64,000 nt of DNA, taken from contig NC_053146.1 in NCBI RefSeq assembly GCF_016808335.1, positions 12,469,015 through 12,533,014 of the forward strand, read 5' to 3'. This DNA comes from Panicum virgatum (Eukaryota; Streptophyta; Magnoliopsida; Poales; Poaceae). The translations under genes were made by a program, and so were the position numbers. How positions within the stretch are numbered: position 1 is the stretch's first letter; every line of letters starts with the position of its first letter. This document shows positions 1 to 11,672 of the stretch, piece by piece. The notes below the pieces were generated by a model. The model searched no databases. It was not told where the DNA came from and was given only the letters and a program-made list of their open reading frames with translations.

Positions 1-421
1 CCTACATCCTCAGGACATGACTACGGGCGCTCCTCCCTATAAATAGCAGCTACACCGGCATCCGGGCACCACCGCGGCCACGCCGCCGCCCACACCAGCC
101 GCCAAGTCGTCTCACGGTTACACGGTAGTGCCCTCATATTTATGGGCCCAAGGGATACAAAGTACGATTCAAACTCTATCTCTAACATACCATATTACAA
201 CTCAACTCTAGTCGTAACCGAATTGTACACATATTCGACACATATCCAATAATATCCATATAATGATTTGGTTAATAGGTTTCATGATTGAAAAGTATTT
301 GTTGAATTTATGAAATTATTGATCAGTTTGCAAATTTTAACAGTTAACCGTCGTCATTTTGATTCTGCAATGCATCATTAGTAGACAAAAGGTAAGCACA
401 ATAACAGTTAACGGTACTCAC
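1..421. other. Left flank, no coding exon seen
   Basis: This stretch lies 3' of the last visible exon of the minus-strand bHLH gene. It is probably intron, or unrelated sequence if the gene is broken. On the plus strand TATAAATAG (38-46) sits in a GC-rich context that looks like a grass core promoter, but no reading frame follows it before position 420. I see nothing else. Confidence 0.4.
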
Positions 422-2710
422 CTTCTCTGTAGTTCCAATTTCAAGGACATCATCATCATTAACTGGAATGCATGCGACTGTCTGCGTTAACATTGATGTC
501 AATGTATGGGCATTAATTAGTTCATACCTAGGATTCAATATGTAGTGGAAATCATGCAGATATTGAGTATTGGAAAATTCATTTGAAATATAATAAATTC
601 ACTACTAAGGATTTTACTTTGATGAAGCGGCGTTGGGATAAAAGTAGAAGTGATTTATCTAAATGGTGAAGCACTGATGATAAGGCTCATACATCAAGTA
701 ATAATTTCAGAGGCAAAATTATGAATACCTGGATACCTGCACTCTGCTATATGTTGCCACAAATATTTGTTACGCTCCACATGAAAAGAGTAACAATGAC
801 GAAAATTAGTTTCTTCTCTACGGTCAGACAAAAGAAGACAATAGTTTTGGATATATTTATATTCGATTCGAGCTTGTCATTCTCATGTCTTGAAAGAAAA
901 GTGATGTTTGTTCATAATTTCAATTGCAATCATAAGCCTTACCTTTTGTCATGCTTCTCTATGATTAATTAGTCTTTTTGATTCTTAACACGTCTTAAGA
1001 GTTTGTCTTAAAATTTATCCTTATTTTTTCTCAAGCGCTAGCTCTCAAGATTTCACACACTGAAAGATATACTCTAGTGAAAAACAGTTGTGATATCTAA
1101 TAATTGCAATTTTGAAATTGTTAATTTTTTAGGCCCTGTTTAGATCCCAAATTTTTACACCAAAAAACATCACATCGAATGTTTGGACACATGCATGGAG
1201 TACTAAATGAAGTCTATTTACAAAACTTTTTGCACGGATGGGCTGTAAATCGCGAGATGAATCTAATGAGCCTACTTAATCCATGATTTGCAATAGTGAT
1301 GCTACAGTAACCATTTGCTAATGATAGATTAATCATGGATTAATTAGACTCATTAGATTCGTCTTGCGATTTATAATTCATCCGTGCAAAAAGTTTTATA
1401 GATAGACTTTATTTAGTACTTCGAAATAGTAAGATTCCGGTTCAAAAAAATGGCCAAAAGATCGAACTAAACAAGGCCTTATTGTCTTTGTGGTGCAACT
1501 TTGACAAGTATTTCTATTAGAACATACTTGCGGTATCTAATAAACGCATGAAATTATGATAATGCTTGTGAGGACAAACCTACACACCTATGATTTTTTT
1601 ATATTGGCACATAAAACATTTTGGACAGTAATGACTGTACCCGCATCTATGACATGAAGGAGTAGTGCCAATTGTTTTTTTTAAGAAAAAAGTGTGATAG
1701 TATGTACCCTGGCAAGAATTGCTCTTGAAAACAGTTTGCTGTCAACTTTGTTTGCCCCACAGAGCCACACATAACCTCTCCTTGCAAATGCCTCCCCAGG
1801 CAACCTGAAAAGTGAAAGCACACACATGTACACGCCTCACTTATGAAATTAAAGCCGCCTGTCTTGTTGCAAAGACAAATAAAAGAGCGCAGCCTTCTCT
1901 CTTTGTAATATGTGAACTGTTTATCCTTGTCATTTACTACTTTACTGATGCATGTTGCAGCATCCATTCTGCAAAGAATGTTAAAGGGACGAGTTGATCC
2001 AGCTAGTAGTTTGTTAGGGAGAAAACAATGAAATGAATTAGATTTGGTAAATTTATGCATCATGCATGAACACATTCAGTGTGTCTGTTTCCTGATGGTG
2101 AGAATTTGTAATGTTTTACCCGATGCCAGGAGGGAAGCAGTAGGATGCACACATGAGGTAGAACCACTCCGTCTCCGTGAGGTCCTCCGGCGCCAGCGCG
2201 GCGCTCGGCCGGCGAGCCACGGGCACGGCGACGACCCTGCCGCCAGCAGCGGCGGCGGCGGCCTCCCCCGCCAGCGAGTCGTAGAGGTCCCGCAGCTGCC
2301 GGCTGCGGCGCCGCCCCGCCGCCGCCGCCGCCTCCTGATCCTCCTCCCTGCCCGGCGCCACCGTCGTCTTGCGCGTCTTGATGGCGCCGTTGTAGTGGCC
2401 CTCCGCCCACACCAGCGCGCTGCACGCCACGCACGCAACATCGGATCCATCCCAGGCTAGTCAGTCGTCGACCGCGGGCACGATCGGATCGTCGGAGGAA
2501 GAAGACGATCAGAAGTGAAGAGAGGAGAGGCAAGAGAAGGAGCTAGCGCGATCGAGCTCCGCGCATGGCGGCCGGCTGTGCGCGTACCCACCCCTGGTGC
2601 GGGCAGAGCTTCCAGAGGACGCTGTACGTCCACCCCGTGCCCTCCGCCACCGCCTGCAGCGCCTTCTGCACCGCCATGCCGTCGTCCGCCGTGCAGCTAC
2701 CAACCAGCAT
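422..2710 (-). CDS. bHLH transcription factor, group IIIf (TT8/R-like), N-terminal half, partial at window edge
   Basis: Four exons read leftwards: 2710-2592, 2419-2120, 1804-1708 and 481-422. Introns are GT-AG and the phases join (2, 2, 0). Seen: the first exon has WTYSVLWKLCPHQ, the second LVWAEGHYNGAIKTRKT, then QLRDLYDSLAG and EDLTETEWFYLMCASY; the third has LPGEAFARRGYVWLCGANKV; the fourth has VACIPV and LEIGTTEK. These match the MYB-interacting N-terminal domain of the TT8/EGL3/R/B proteins, which work with R2R3-MYB and WD40 partners in flavonoid or epidermal programmes. The bHLH domain itself should lie left of position 1 and is not visible. Odd points: the start is the first Met downstream of a (TC)n tract, with a second Met 11 codons on. 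The exon 3/exon 4 joint lacks about five residues (SAxIQ-like in relatives, from memory), so the acceptor or the gene may be damaged. Family assignment is firm; activity is unknown. Confidence 0.82.
1132..1478. mobile_element. Tourist-type (PIF/Harbinger) MITE in bHLH intron 3
   Basis: Terminal inverted repeats GGCCCTGTTTAG and CTAAACAAGGCC are flanked by a TTA duplication (1129-1131 and 1479-1481). The inside carries the motif ATTAGATTCGTCTTGCGATT, shared with the elements at 33986 and 34909. The length is 347 bp with no coding capacity. The TTA target and TIR size fit non-autonomous PIF/Harbinger elements. Confidence 0.85.
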
Positions 2711-2727
2711 ATATACCAGCTCCTGAG

Positions 2728-2731
<4 letters not shown>

Positions 2732-2794
<63 letters not shown>
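2732..2794. repeat. (GA)n microsatellite, about 31 units
   Basis: An uninterrupted AG/GA run lies 22 bp upstream of the bHLH start codon. Read on the gene's strand it is (TC)n in the presumed 5' UTR or core promoter, a common position for pyrimidine tracts in plant genes. Confidence 0.95.
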
Positions 2795-2799
<5 letters not shown>

Positions 2800-4134
2800 C
2801 AGGTGGGTTGACTGGTGGCTGCATACCAGACGGCTGGAGCGGAGGTGAGATGCACCCACCCGATCGCCAAGGCACGAGGAGGGAGGAGGGTTTGGTGAAC
2901 GGTAGCCCTGACGAGTCCTCTTGGACGATGGATGCCAATGCCATGCCGTGCTCTCTCTCGGCCGTTACAGATGTCGGTCGCCACGGCATTCAATGCGGTG
3001 CCACTTCCAAACGAAATGACCGTTCTGCCCTCTCCGTTCCTTCAAATCTGCTACTCATTCTGCCTTTCCCCGCAGCTCTCTTAATTTCAGTAATTTCGGG
3101 TGGTGGGTCCAAGTCGACAGAAAGAATGGATGGAAGGAGGTTTAAGAGGACAGACAAACTCAAACTCTGGCAGTGAGGTCTCTTTATTTGCTCTAGTGTT
3201 TACTCTACTTAATCATGCATTTGGTGATGGAATCGACCTAGTTCTTTGTTTTCCCCCCTCCTTGAAACACCTTTGCTATGGTCTTCCATGTTTTCACTGG
3301 ACCCTTGCAATGCAAAGAGGATCTTGTTGCAAGGAAACTAAGCACACCGCCCATGATGTACCACAGTGGCTCCAGCCACTTGCATGCAGTGGCTTCTTTA
3401 TCCTGCTGCAGAGAGGAAGTTAAGAGGCTGATGTGTACCCTGCTGGTCCTGGGATTGGGAGGCCCTATTTCTGGGGCTGCACAAAGGAGTAAAAGGGCCA
3501 TTACTAAAAAAAAAAAGGTGTAAAAGGGGGCCAGGACTTGCTTCCAGCCTGACCCTTCCATGATGGGGATAAAGGGAGTGTCAGGAGATGCACCACTAGA
3601 TTCTAGCCCTTGGCAGATCCCCACAGCATTCCATTTCTGTCAGGCAGGCAATTGGTGACTTCTGAGCCCCAACCTTGTGCACAAACTGAAAGAACGTGCC
3701 TGTAATAACTCCCGCAAAGAAAAAAACCTGCTGGGTGGTTGGGCAATCGCAGCAGTTTTCACTTGGCCCCATCTTGTTGTTGGACCTTGGATGCAGATTC
3801 TACAGCAAGGTAAAAGTGATGTCACGACATGCAGCTCAACGTGCATTATCTGCCAGGCTAAAAGTACAAGCTGTGTGGCTCAGTTCCCTAACCCAAAGAT
3901 CACAAATCAGAGTACTGCAACCAAATACAAGGCATAGACTCTTGAAGCACCAGATTTGCACACTATGAAATTTGCTCCTATGCCAATTCACAGATGATTC
4001 CGGTGCAGCACATGCGAATATCACCACATCTCATTGGAAACAAAACGGGTGCAGCCAAGACTGAAACAAAATTTGGAGCTATATGCAGCAGGGGGGTATG
4101 GTTCATGGAACACGGCGCCTCGAAATCCGACATG
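2795..4134. other. Intergenic, between bHLH 5' end and KAPP stop
   Basis: This holds the promoter side of the bHLH gene and the 3' side of KAPP. There is moderate GC near 2800-3000 and ordinary sequence after that. The reading frames present have no recognisable domain, so I call no gene. Confidence 0.5.
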
Positions 4135-7100
4135 TCATTTGGCAATACAAGGGTCTGTTCTCAGAATGTCGAAATCTACAAATACTACAGATGTGTTGTC
4201 CTTGGTCCGCAAATTCCTAGCTTCGCTCAGTACGCGGTTGGCTACTTTATCCGGCGAGGTGCTATCACCGGTGTTCCTCTCCTTTCCCTGCAGATTGTGG
4301 AGGCAAGAACAAGCATGAGACTACAGACAAGCAAGAAAGGCCAATGCAGCTGCACAACAATGGCAGCAAAAACACAAGCATCAGAACTTTTACCTCAGCA
4401 ACAAGCTGTACCGCCCTTTTAGTGCTGATAACATCCCAAAGCCCGTCACTGCATACATACAAACAACCTGAATGGTGAGGATGGTTGCAATAAGCAGCAT
4501 TACCTTTCTAGCATTGAAAAAGCATTTACCTAGCAATAACAGCAAAAGCTGTACATGCTCTGGTGATACGAACAGCTTGGCTCACATATGGTTCTGAGCT
4601 GAAGCGCGAGTCTTGCTCCTTTAGAAACTTATCTCCAAACATCCGAGCGAGATTTAGTCCTATTGGAATGGTAACATACATTGAGTTGATTTGACTTCCA
4701 CCATCAATTACATAAAGGAAAAAAAGGAAAAACTCGATGATCTTCGGTCATATTGTACCATTAAGACGAACTTCACCATCTTTCAGGGGCTGCCCAGTTC
4801 TTGCAATCCTAGCTCTTTCAGTTGTACTAGCTACCCGATGATCTTCGGTCATATCAATCGTATTTCCATTGACACTGAAAAAGTTAGGTCATTATTGGTC
4901 AGCGACATTTTAGTCACAATGTTCTCATATAGGAAGAAAAATTAATGTATTAGCTGGCAGGGTATGCTAAAAATAGGTGATCTCTTACCTCATCACACAT
5001 GCTGAATCACCAAGATTAGCACACTGGGCAAAACAATTTTTATTTTGATCATACCAAATAAGAAGGGCTGTTGCTGTACATCCCTGCGGTAAAAAGAAAA
5101 ATTGTAAGCCATAGCCCATAGCAGTTCATCTCGCCAGGCTGATTCAAGGGAAGAGCATATAACTTCAACTCAGCAAAATATATAAATGACGTAAGGCCTA
5201 TAAGAGATGCCGATTAGACTGCAAAATTACAAAAGCAAACAATAATTGCTGTTTCTGGCTAGGCACTGTTTTCTAGAATGAAGGAGGATTTTACATTCTA
5301 TGATAGTAAGGTACATTCAAAGTACTGTTATCAGTAGCATTAGCAGCAAGATTGGAAGTTTTGGACCAAAATCACCAAGTAATGTGAATCTGAGGAGGGA
5401 TTAGCAACAAGACACTGTTTCATGAATGGTGACCTGAATTGTTGGCATCACTAACACTGCTAGTTTCTTGACAACACTGATATACAGGGCCAGTTCAAAA
5501 ACATAAATGTCACAACCTTGCAAACACATAAACCTAGTTGAAAAAAAGCATTTGAGACATCACGAGATAGAGCGAACCTCATACTGATGATCGATTGCAG
5601 CTTCTGTCGAAGTAAAAGCATATCTAAGAACATCAGAAGCATCAGAACTTGACAGAACTCGTTCTTTTGTGTCAGGATGAGATAAAATGTTTGCCACATT
5701 TTCTGGAAGAATCCTAGAAGTCAAAAGGAAAAACATCAGTTTTGCATTTCCAGATTAAAATATTAAAACAAAAGAATTCAAAAAGAAGTGCTGTTTCATT
5801 GGAGTTAACTAATATATGGATAAATCAATGAATCAATGGCATGCATAATCATGCATGAAAGAAACACTTATGACTAACTTGCTGACAGCTTTGGCAGCTC
5901 CATCCCCTCCATGTCCATCAAAGATTCCAAAGAGTCCAAACTGCAACGCAATCAGGCATCAGAAAAAGAAAACAATGAAGACTTTGCAAGAACTCTCTCA
6001 TTACCCACCTGTTCAACCCCCTGCAGAGGACACTGGCAAAAGCTTATGTCCTCCATCGGAAGTTTCTTTCCGCTTCTACGGGCTACCATTGGATCAGATG
6101 CCATACCAACTCCAGCAGGAACTCGTTGATTTTGCAGTGAAATCTGAACCTTTAGAGAGGTAACAGCAAAATGCAAGTGGTAAAAAGAAGGCATGGAAGT
6201 TGTTATCAAAGAACTAACAATTGAAATGTTGTTATGATGCTCAAATAAGCTGAATAGTAACAAGCACCAACAAACATTGGAACCATATAGTGTGTGTACT
6301 TCAACTAATGAACAAAAGTATGATTGTTGGAGTGTTTCAACCAAACCTCAAATGGTAAAGTAGAAAAACAAAGCAAGCAACCATACATACAAACAATGAT
6401 GAGCATCACTTAGCAAGTGCAAGCCAGTAGACAGCATAGCTTTCAGCTTTCACTGCTATAAAACACACTCGTGTGGCCTGCACAGGTGTGCTAGGCTACA
6501 CCTACATCATCAATCCTAGCACCTGTCCACAACCTAGCCATTATACGCAAATACCTCCTGCATAAAGCCTTTTACAACACAAGCTCTACCAACTAGTCAG
6601 TTTGTTGACAATATGATTGACACAAAATGTAGCATTCCCTCAATTTCTCCAATATAAACATATTACACCATCTTTTTTTATTTTGAGGGAGCAAACTCTC
6701 TCATGTACGGAAATTCAATGGACTAGCTATGACCATAAGGGGTCTAAAGTTCCACATATATGATTGGTATATAAGGGAACACCAACGAATCATGATTGGG
6801 ACTACACCTTCAAAATGAAGTAGGTCACATATGCATAAATTAAGCTCATTGTATATACAAGCTGCCAAGCTGGCGATAAGTGATTTATGGTTTGTCATAC
6901 AGAATGGAAGGGGAAGGCCACACGACCAGAAGCATGAATTAGAGGTGGATGGAGCTCAATAGTTAATAATGAATAGTAGGAAACCCTGTTCCGCTAGGCG
7001 TCGATTAGCCGGCGATTAGGCGCGACTACGCGCTGGGCGAAGCCCGTCGCCTCGCCTATGGGGGTAGTCGCCCATCTAGGCGGGCGGAGGTGGCGACTGG

Positions 7101-10100
7101 CGCAGAGAAGCAGGGACAGGGGCGGCGGAGGTGGCGACCGGCGCGGAGGAGGCGGGGACGGGGGCGGCGGAGGTGGCGACCGGCGCGGAGGAGGCGGGGA
7201 AGGGGGCGGCGGAGGTGGCGACCGGAGCGGAGGCGGCGGGGACGGGTCGGCGGAGGTGGCAAACGGCGCGGAGGAGGCGGGGACGGGGGCGGCGCGGAGG
7301 AGGCTGGGACGGGGTCCCTGACCGGCGCCGCGGTCGGGATGGAAGGGATAGGGTTGGGGTCGGGATGGAAGGGATAGGGTTGATGAGGTAGATAAGTTTG
7401 CTACAAATTGGGCTTGGGCTGTTTTATGGGTTTTTTATGTAATATTTGGCCCATATGTGTTTTGTTTTTTCTTTTCTAATAGACTTTTGTAGGTAAAATA
7501 TGAATGGATATAGAACGCCTAGCAAAACGCCTAGCAACGCCTAGGTGCGATTAATCCCGCCTAGGCTCTAGGCTGAGGGTCAGCGCCTAGAATCCGCCTA
7601 GCGCCTAGCGGAACCATGGTAGGAAATGGGTGGATAATTTTTTATGTTCAGTCCAAACTAAACATATGAGAGTACAATGGCCATCTAAACCTCATAGAAG
7701 TGTTCCAGACCAAGACTCACGAACATACCATGCATAAGGATCAGAATATAGATCATTAGATCTGGTATGACCACATAAAATCAATTCCCTTCTAGAAACA
7801 AGTCAGCTCAGATCAATTATCAAGATTCAGACTCCTATAAGACATAATGCAAGTCCAGCACACTACACGACTGAACCACTGGGATGTAAGACCCACAAAA
7901 TATGTTACCAAACATGGAAGAAACTAGAAATGCTCGAAGCACATCAGGAACTTACAGATAGCTTTGATGAAGTCCCTAGAGTTATAATATCACCATGTGC
8001 AAGTTCAGCAGGCTCACCCCAATGCCTAGACCCAACATCAGGATGGTGAACCGCCTGGGAGTTCAAGAAAGTTCCATTCAAGCTGCCCATGTCCACAAGT
8101 TCCCATTTCAATGTCTGCAATATTCCAATACATCAAACATCACTTTTTTGAATGAAGAAGAATCTTACATTGTACTGCAGCACATAAGGGTCTCAAAGAC
8201 TGTAATAACTACAGACATGATCAGTACACTGGAGACAACCAAATAAAGATTTGACAGCTCTACCCAACAGCCAATACAGTTTTCTAGCAAGTCAATTCTC
8301 AAGTCTTATATATAATCACTATTGCGACAAAGGAAAAAAGGATCAACCAATATATTTCTGCTCACAAATAAGGTGCTAACAATATGGAAATGTTTACAAA
8401 AGAAAAGACAAATCTTGCAGGAACAGTTTCCGCTCGGAACTCAGGAAAAGGATGATAAAGTTTTGCATTTAGTTACTGAACTAATTGCTTCACTAAAACA
8501 TGCCATGATATTGTAAGCGATTGGGTTTGAAACATTTAGCCCCAGAATCCAAATTCCCAACATTGAGTTTGTCAGGTAATGAGTTTGGACAAAACATACA
8601 GAATGGTACTATGAAGTTGATCGCTAGCATCACTTATTCAGTTTTAACAACAAGATAAAAGTACTGAGAAACAAACACTCAAAAGCATTGAGTTGAAGAC
8701 AATAAATGCATAAACATTTCCTGAATACTGACCTTTGCATTCCAGTTTATCAGAGCATGCTTCCCTGACACTTCAGAATCCCTTAACTCTATATCACTTG
8801 GGGGAACTCTTCCAAGAGTTATTGGGAGCATAGAAGGTCTACTTGACTGCCGAGAACAGCTTATTCCATGAGATGGACCAGCTATGACCTCTAAATCAAG
8901 GCTGCTATCTGCACTTCTAACAAAAGATTGGATGAAATGGGCATATAAATGCCAATCTTTGCAAGGAATGGACTACTAAAACGTCCAAGTCAAGTTTGAA
9001 GGATAGCTTACGATATGTATTATCCGTCATCGGGATGCTTCCATTATGGTTATCCTCTACAGAAACCTTTTTTCTGTGCTTTTGATCAGGTGTTGGCCAA
9101 TTTGTTGGTGTTGTACGCTTTAGTGTGCTTCCTAATTGGAACTCCTCAGGGGTATCATTTTCAACATTGATTACATGAGTTTCGCCTACAAAAACAGTAG
9201 CAATTTTCAGAAATTTGAAAAAATGTCTTTGTAAAATCCATGATTGGATGTAGCAGATCCAAGCAATCCAACATAGATGAGAATACAGATGATTTTCGAA
9301 CTAGGACACTAGAGGGTTGAGTATGATTATTGATCACCTTGTGTAGTGCAACATTCAGCAGGATAAATCCTCCCTGTATCGGTAATTGAATGACTTATAG
9401 ATGAAGTATTGCTCCTATTTGTTTGAATCTTCGAAGGTTCACCTACAGAACTTCCAAAAAAACTATTACTCTGGCTAGAGTGAACTTCCCGACTTTCAGA
9501 AAGAAGAGGTCTATCTATATCCTCATCCTGCAAGTAGAGAGTGTGAATCATTAGAACACCACTACAAGCATACCGAAACTACAATAATGAAAAAAGAAGA
9601 GTTTGATGTATCTCTGGTAATGAAAATGCCTAGGTACACAATTGCATTTCGGTATAATTAGTTAGCATAGGCAGTCTATTCGAGGCATAAAGTCAACTGG
9701 TGTGGCAACCACTCCAAACATAACATCAAGGAAAGTGCCCAAGTCTATGGCTAAGAACATAGATGGCTGCATTAGTCTCAACAATCCTTTTGTCATGACT
9801 TTTGACACAAATCTTTCTTACTTTTAAGAATGGCATGTTTGTGTGAGGAAATGTATTCTTGCCATAACCATGGCAGCTGAATAAAAAATTGGATTGGAAA
9901 CCCAATCTAATACTTGTTTAAAGCGTGCTTATAGAATCAAGTGCCATTCACTAGCTCACAGAATCCAATATATTCTGATGTTTGAAACAGCTTTCAAGAG
10001 ATGTAATTCAGCTAATCAGTTTCTTCTTATTAGGCAGTAGATGTTTTCTCGCTCGAATGGTAGAACTAGATATTCATTGCTCATCATGATTCATCAACTA

Positions 10101-10749
10101 CGAAAACAACAAGTAATATATATCCTGCTCACTAAGCATAAAAATGTAATAACAGTATTTTTCTTCAATCGCTATGAGCAACAAAGAGAGCCTAATCAAC
10201 CATTACCATGACCCAGCTACAACGACAACCAAAAACAGAACCAAACCATCAATGCCACAGTTCATTATCATAATCTACCCAAGACACAAGCCAATGGCCG
10301 AGAAAACCATCCATGGACCACAACACTAGACGAATCGCCAATGTTGGAAGAAATCACACAACGAAGAGAAATTGCCCCCAAGATAACAGGCCCAAGAATC
10401 CACCGCTAGTAGCGCTTCACCAAGAAACCCCCCAAATCCCCACTCAATCATCGATCCATGTCTCTCCAACAACTTTCCAAGAAACACAGGGACCACCGAT
10501 TCGCATCAAAAGGACCGCCGCTTCGCCTCCTGGCGATTCGAAAGAGGAACAAGGAAACAAGAAAGCTCGGATCTCGACCTGGACAGCGACCGAGGTCGGG
10601 ACCGCCGCGGCGGCCTGGACCGCGCGGCGCTGCCGCTGCCGCTGCCGCCGCCGCCGAAGCCACCATCGCCGGAAGGCGAAGACGACGAGGGCGAGGGCGG
10701 CGAGCGCCGCTATGGCAGCGGCGACGAGCGCCAGAGGAGGGGCGGCCAT
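4135..10749 (-). CDS. KAPP: Kinase-associated protein phosphatase (membrane-anchored FHA + PP2C)
   Basis: Thirteen exons: 10749-10579, 9527-9338, 9185-9012, 8908-8733, 8114-7956, 6149-6009, 5940-5879, 5713-5578, 5083-4989, 4874-4759, 4659-4530, 4448-4394 and 4287-4135. All introns are GT-AG with matching phases; the sum is 1758 nt, 585 aa, close to the 581 aa I recall for Arabidopsis KAPP. Seen: hydrophobic anchor at residues 6-26 followed by an Arg-rich stop-transfer; acidic DEDIDRPLLSE; FHA domain about 185-290 with G211/R212, S226/H229 and N250/G251; PP2C domain from about 291 with metal-site motif FDGHGG (D345, G346), GCTATALLIW, ANLGDSA, MTEDHR, SDGLWDV (517-523) and TKDNTSVVFVDFD. Known role: binds phosphorylated receptor-like kinases through FHA and dephosphorylates them, damping signalling at the plasma membrane. 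Intron 5 carries a hAT element. All catalytic motifs are intact, so the gene is probably functional. Confidence 0.95.
6984..7618. mobile_element. hAT-type non-autonomous element in KAPP intron 5
   Basis: A direct 8-bp duplication GTAGGAAA (6976-6983 and 7619-7626) flanks inverted ends CCCTGTTCCGCTAGGCG and CATGGTTCCGCTAGGCG (right end read in reverse). An 8-bp duplication with CA-type termini is the hAT signature. At 635 bp it carries CCTAGGCG-type subterminal repeats and a GC-rich minisatellite core, and no transposase. Confidence 0.88.
7085..7305. repeat. 42-bp GC-rich minisatellite, five copies
   Basis: AGGTGGCG recurs at 7088, 7129, 7171, 7213 and 7254 (spacing 41, 42, 42, 41). Because the period is a multiple of three, long shadow reading frames of Gly/Arg repeats appear. 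It lies inside the hAT element in KAPP intron 5. Confidence 0.9.
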
Positions 10750-10821
10750 GGAAGGGGAGAGGTGGAAGGGGAGGGGAGGGGGGCTCGTCCACAGCCATAG
10801 GAGGAAATGGAGGAGTAAATC

Positions 10822-10905
10822 TACTGTTTGGCACTGTAGATGTACTGTTTGGCACTATAGACAGAGATGGCGTGGGAAACGAGGCAAGAGCAAATTTGCT
10901 CTTGC
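10822..10905. promoter_or_regulatory. KAPP 5' flank: 21-bp tandem repeat and 22-bp perfect palindrome
   Basis: TACTGTTTGGCACT starts at 10822 and again at 10843. A perfect palindrome (GCAAGAGCAAA and its complement) fills 10884-10905, about 135 bp upstream of the KAPP ATG. This is where core promoter or 5' UTR is expected; I saw no clear TATA box. Function is unknown. Confidence 0.4.
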
Positions 10906-11592
10906 TCTTGCCATTGTGGACAGCCTGGCTGCATCGCCATCGCCATTTCTTCGCTGTGCGCGTGCGCGTGCGCATGTGTGAGCTAATCTGTTGTCCGTGG
11001 GTTTCTTGCGGGGGCCTATTCTTGGGAGGCAAAGCACATTTGGGGGTTTTTTAGTTGCCGCACACATGAATCTTGAGCATATCTCCTGTCCCGCCCACAT
11101 TTTTCTTCTGATTCTATCTTTACAGTTTCACCTCTGGTTCTTTATCTTATTTTTGGAACCTAATTTGTTGTTACAATTCATTATTTCTATAAATAGTATA
11201 TTAGGTCTTTAAGTCTTAGAAATAATGATGTTTGAGAAATGTGGGTTTTTTTGGTTCACTTACTTTTAAAAATTGCATGCACTATATTATTCCATTAAGA
11301 TAATATATAAATAGGTATTGCAACATCTAGGTGCCTAATTAAAATTCTCCAAACATCATATAATTATTCTATCTTTATGTATCATGTTCTTAAAATCCTT
11401 AAAAAATACTTCGAAATTAAAGAGATACATATACATAATTTGATATTGGCACGTACCGCGTGGGCTAGAAAAGTTAAAAAGATTACATTTGTAAGGCGCA
11501 CAAATCAGCAACAAGGATGCCTTATATCCCTCCTTTTAGTTTTGTAATTCTTTGTGTGATTGCACTTCTTAATTTGTTTCTTAAATTTTGCC

Positions 11593-11597
<5 letters not shown>

Positions 11598-11669
<72 letters not shown>
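11598..11669. repeat. (TA)n microsatellite
   Basis: An uninterrupted TA dinucleotide run of about 36 units. The Tyr-Ile frames over it are artefacts. Confidence 0.97.

Positions 11670-11672
<3 letters not shown>

Noticed and set aside
38..46. TATA box of a plus-strand gene at the left edge
   Set aside because: No reading frame or splice donor supports a gene downstream before the opposite-strand bHLH exon.
2509..2993. Ser/Leu repeat and Arg/Glu repeat proteins on both strands
   Set aside because: Translations of the (GA)n microsatellite; only the short bHLH exon beyond it is real.
7058..7391. Overlapping plus-strand Gly/Arg-rich reading frames
   Set aside because: They come from a 42-bp minisatellite (period divisible by three) inside a transposon in a KAPP intron; all three frames are open, so none is evidence for a protein.
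10313..11054. Long plus-strand frames over the KAPP first exon
   Set aside because: Shadow of a GC-rich exon; the minus-strand frame has the membrane anchor and splices into KAPP.
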